A stretch of 8,276 nt of DNA from Microcaldota archaeon (lineage in GTDB: Archaea; Micrarchaeota; Micrarchaeia; Norongarragalinales; WALN01). Of the stretch, positions 7,901 through 8,276 are shown piece by piece (the first letter of the stretch is position 1; each line of letters opens with the position of its first letter). The notes under the pieces are model-generated. The model did no database searches, was not told where the DNA came from, and worked only from the letters and a program-made list of their open reading frames with translations. The DNA is taken from NCBI GenBank assembly GCA_015522865.1, contig WALN01000017.1, forward strand, positions 1 to 8,276, written 5' to 3'. Position numbers and translations under genes: made by a program.

Positions 7901-8276
7901 ATGTGACTAATGAATATGGCACTGTTTCCTTTACCTACGGCACCTCCGGTATGAGCGGTTCAGAAATAGGCAATCTAACAGCTCCATTCAGGGCAAGGCC
8001 AACAGACAATAACTGGTTGCTCTTAACTAAGAAGCCGACCCCGCCGCCAGATCCATGCAACTGCTCTAAACAATATACATGCACGCCACCGAGCTTGCAA
8101 GGGACGCCTCATTCGTTCTGCTCCTATTGCTGGGCCCATGAAAAGAGTCTTCCCACTTTCAGATGTTGTGACTCTCCAGAGGGTACATGTGAAAAAAATG
8201 GAGTTTGCTATATTGCAGGAGCTCAAAATGACGAATGCGAGTTGTGCACATCAGCAGGCAACTGGATATTAACCAA
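4909..8276 (+). CDS. Very large secreted Cys-rich protein with arylsulfotransferase/NHL-like beta-propeller (3'-truncated)
   Basis: The frame from ATG 4909 stays open to the window end, giving 1,122 codons with no stop. The start is chosen because it gives a signal peptide: basic MRFNLR, a hydrophobic core, and VAA before P26. Regions: a cadherin/Ig-like domain (about 26-115); a first Cys-rich region (C119 to about 320); a Tyr-rich beta region (about 338-614) that may be a first propeller; Cys modules C636-C688 and C695-C729; a beta-propeller (about 741-1010) with ISDTGNHRVL, IADSHNNRVL and IADTSNSRII strands plus SPHDA and HPSDA turns, as in ASST/NHL-type blades; a KPTPPPDP linker; and a second Cys-rich region from C1050. 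About 50 cysteines are visible. Propellers of this type usually bind ligands; no sulfotransferase catalytic residue can be assigned. It is probably secreted and disulfide-rich, and co-transcribed with the upstream membrane-anchored gene. A C-terminal anchor may lie beyond the window. Specific function is unknown. Confidence 0.92.
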   Translation, partial: MRFNLRMVFIVAFLAVLFSGSGVAAPMWNFSLPSQLNITQGTSENWDLMSYIDKSGSYTFQKLSSGNASFCSVSGLSLRCDATNIAPDNYSLSIEATKVSDGSTHTKTTTVKVVAPGVCPPCDKDHVLVTCTISEKCHSDTTYSYLCTKNDGDGYSWTGCDETNKCKSYYNETLGKRMWCTNWGGYWQWRSVPECEEQTNSDGTLKLTGGDMCLNTNTNSQYYNSPVCDNDGDCKCVSRDLNSSCERIATVFPIHCNTCGVGENSHTFDKIIFATGVNPKSNCPNGGSIYWAFQNETNANGIAPYGPKLNSECTGSGDGCNGDLSSRNLQGDSKGAPLKAVYVYYNDDDKSYYLFFIGGDKIYEKKLIQTKYSLTVKQLSSVSIKGNLTGTWARLLAFPLPTGGFVAFYSDNKKLCRYAPYEGEEYKCIDLTGIQAIDLTNFYGIQDYGDYVYNLNMFYYLTSSKLEARYVSDLGPFTDYSSYSVSGGKEMKLGAHNWKIFSYPIVYWSSSGGVRWTYIYYPNFKPRLIDFHIPKDIGVSNTMDGLGTVIAYVIRGGQMYFYYVDPDFVVHYKTLFPGKNYELLGKPGTTAILGRDIYWVDTTHNTIRKEANVISEKYGGNSTDENGEVHVNSTTCAAKKCSDYNNYEVADDLKDCSSNSYLLCVFNPCGIFGNHGCTWKGSQYSGSCLVEKAQCNGGKCSSYITEKDCEENDCHFNGGYGCTWNGEECVNANGNPNGPSLAFDYIISDTGNHRVLLVSKGGHTVWRYGCNTLLDNGECKAGDGESDLDSPHDAVYVEANDTVVIADSHNNRVLVVSPNTTRKDEEGVAYGGKVLWEITGLSNPYSAIPVFENVSGKPVWKGKILVTEHGSESGNDNGDVKEFDKNGNKIWTFSDVKHPSDAYPIYGTDLVLIADTSNSRIIELNYTSEEIEWTYGCKSSSVSLTSGDNVLISCSGSAEKVNIEDSQAYLSFGNLISSVIQTSDGNYLLALPDIYVVNVTNEYGTVSFTYGTSGMSGSEIGNLTAPFRARPTDNNWLLLTKKPTPPPDPCNCSKQYTCTPPSLQGTPHSFCSYCWAHEKSLPTFRCCDSPEGTCEKNGVCYIAGAQNDECELCTSAGNWILT
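6814..7095 (+). repeat. Cys-rich module pair in the large secreted protein
   Basis: The first unit is C636-x4-C641-x2-Y644-x11-C656-x7-C664-x4-C669-x7-C677-x-W679-x8-C688. The second is C695-x4-C700-x2-Y703-x5-C709-x4-C714-x7-C722-x-W724-x4-C729. The second aligns almost position for position with C655-C692 of the upstream protein; the first has insertions and one extra cysteine between the tyrosine and the tryptophan. The pair sits directly before the beta-propeller, as a hinge or interaction segment might. Confidence 0.75.
7129..7938 (+). repeat. Beta-propeller blade repeats (ASST/NHL-like)
   Basis: Repeating units read roughly [IV]-[SA]-D-[TS]-x-N-x-R-[VI]-[LI]-x-[VL], then a short loop, then a Trp-containing strand such as TVWRYG, KVLWEI, KIWTFS or IEWTYG. 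The clearest copies start at about residues 746, 804 and 912. Weaker ones are at about 868 (ILVTEHG, ending KIWTF) and about 988 (LLALPDI, ending VSFTYG). PHDA-like turns (residues 791-794 and 899-902) precede two blades. Five recognisable blades suggest a five- to six-bladed propeller, with some blades too diverged to see. Confidence 0.75.

Noticed and set aside
5290..8226. Minus-strand open frames of 61-70 codons inside the large secreted-protein gene
   Set aside because: All are short and antisense to a continuous 1,122-codon frame, with no start context.
1..8276. CRISPR array, tRNA/rRNA, insertion sequence or integrase
   Set aside because: I saw no regularly spaced direct repeats, no tRNA-like cloverleaf, and no transposase or integrase motifs on either strand.

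Overview
The window looks archaeal, and a small-genome DPANN-type lineage is my best guess. This is inference: no rRNA or other phylogenetic marker is present. The supporting signs are near-leaderless starts preceded by TATA-like boxes, T-run termination, proteins full of N-x-S/T sequons, NosD-type beta-helix repeats, a Thr/Pro stalk before a C-terminal membrane anchor, and a stand-alone beta-CASP-like metallo-beta-lactamase nuclease.

Layout. (1) Positions 2-1006, plus strand: the 3' end of a surface protein (beta-helix, two beta-sandwich domains, T/P stalk, C-terminal membrane helix), followed by a T-rich terminator. (2) Positions 1096-2043, minus strand: a 315-residue metallo-beta-lactamase-fold nuclease of the RNA-processing type, convergent with the first gene. 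(3) A very short divergent region with a perfect dyad, ATAAAAAGC-AAAA-GCTTTTTAT. It puts an identical TATA-like box exactly 37 nt from the start codon on each side. (4) Positions 2122-4848, plus strand: a 908-residue membrane-anchored protein with six Ig-like or carboxypeptidase-regulatory-like repeats, a cysteine-rich insert and a unique C-terminal domain. (5) From 4909 (or 4858, in frame) past the window end: a secreted, cysteine-rich protein of more than 1,100 residues carrying an arylsulfotransferase/NHL-like beta-propeller. It has no stop codon in the window.

How the genes fit together. Genes 4 and 5 are almost contiguous and share a distinctive cysteine module, roughly C-x4-C-x2-Y-x5-C-x4-C-x5-7-C-x-W-x4-9-C, two copies or variants in each protein. 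I infer that they form one cell-surface system: a membrane-tethered stalk plus a large secreted, disulfide-stabilised partner. The junction between them holds two in-frame starts with the same 13-bp start context, separated by a G8 tract whose slippage would uncouple the first start. The nuclease shares a symmetric promoter with this operon, but nothing in its sequence links it functionally to the surface proteins.
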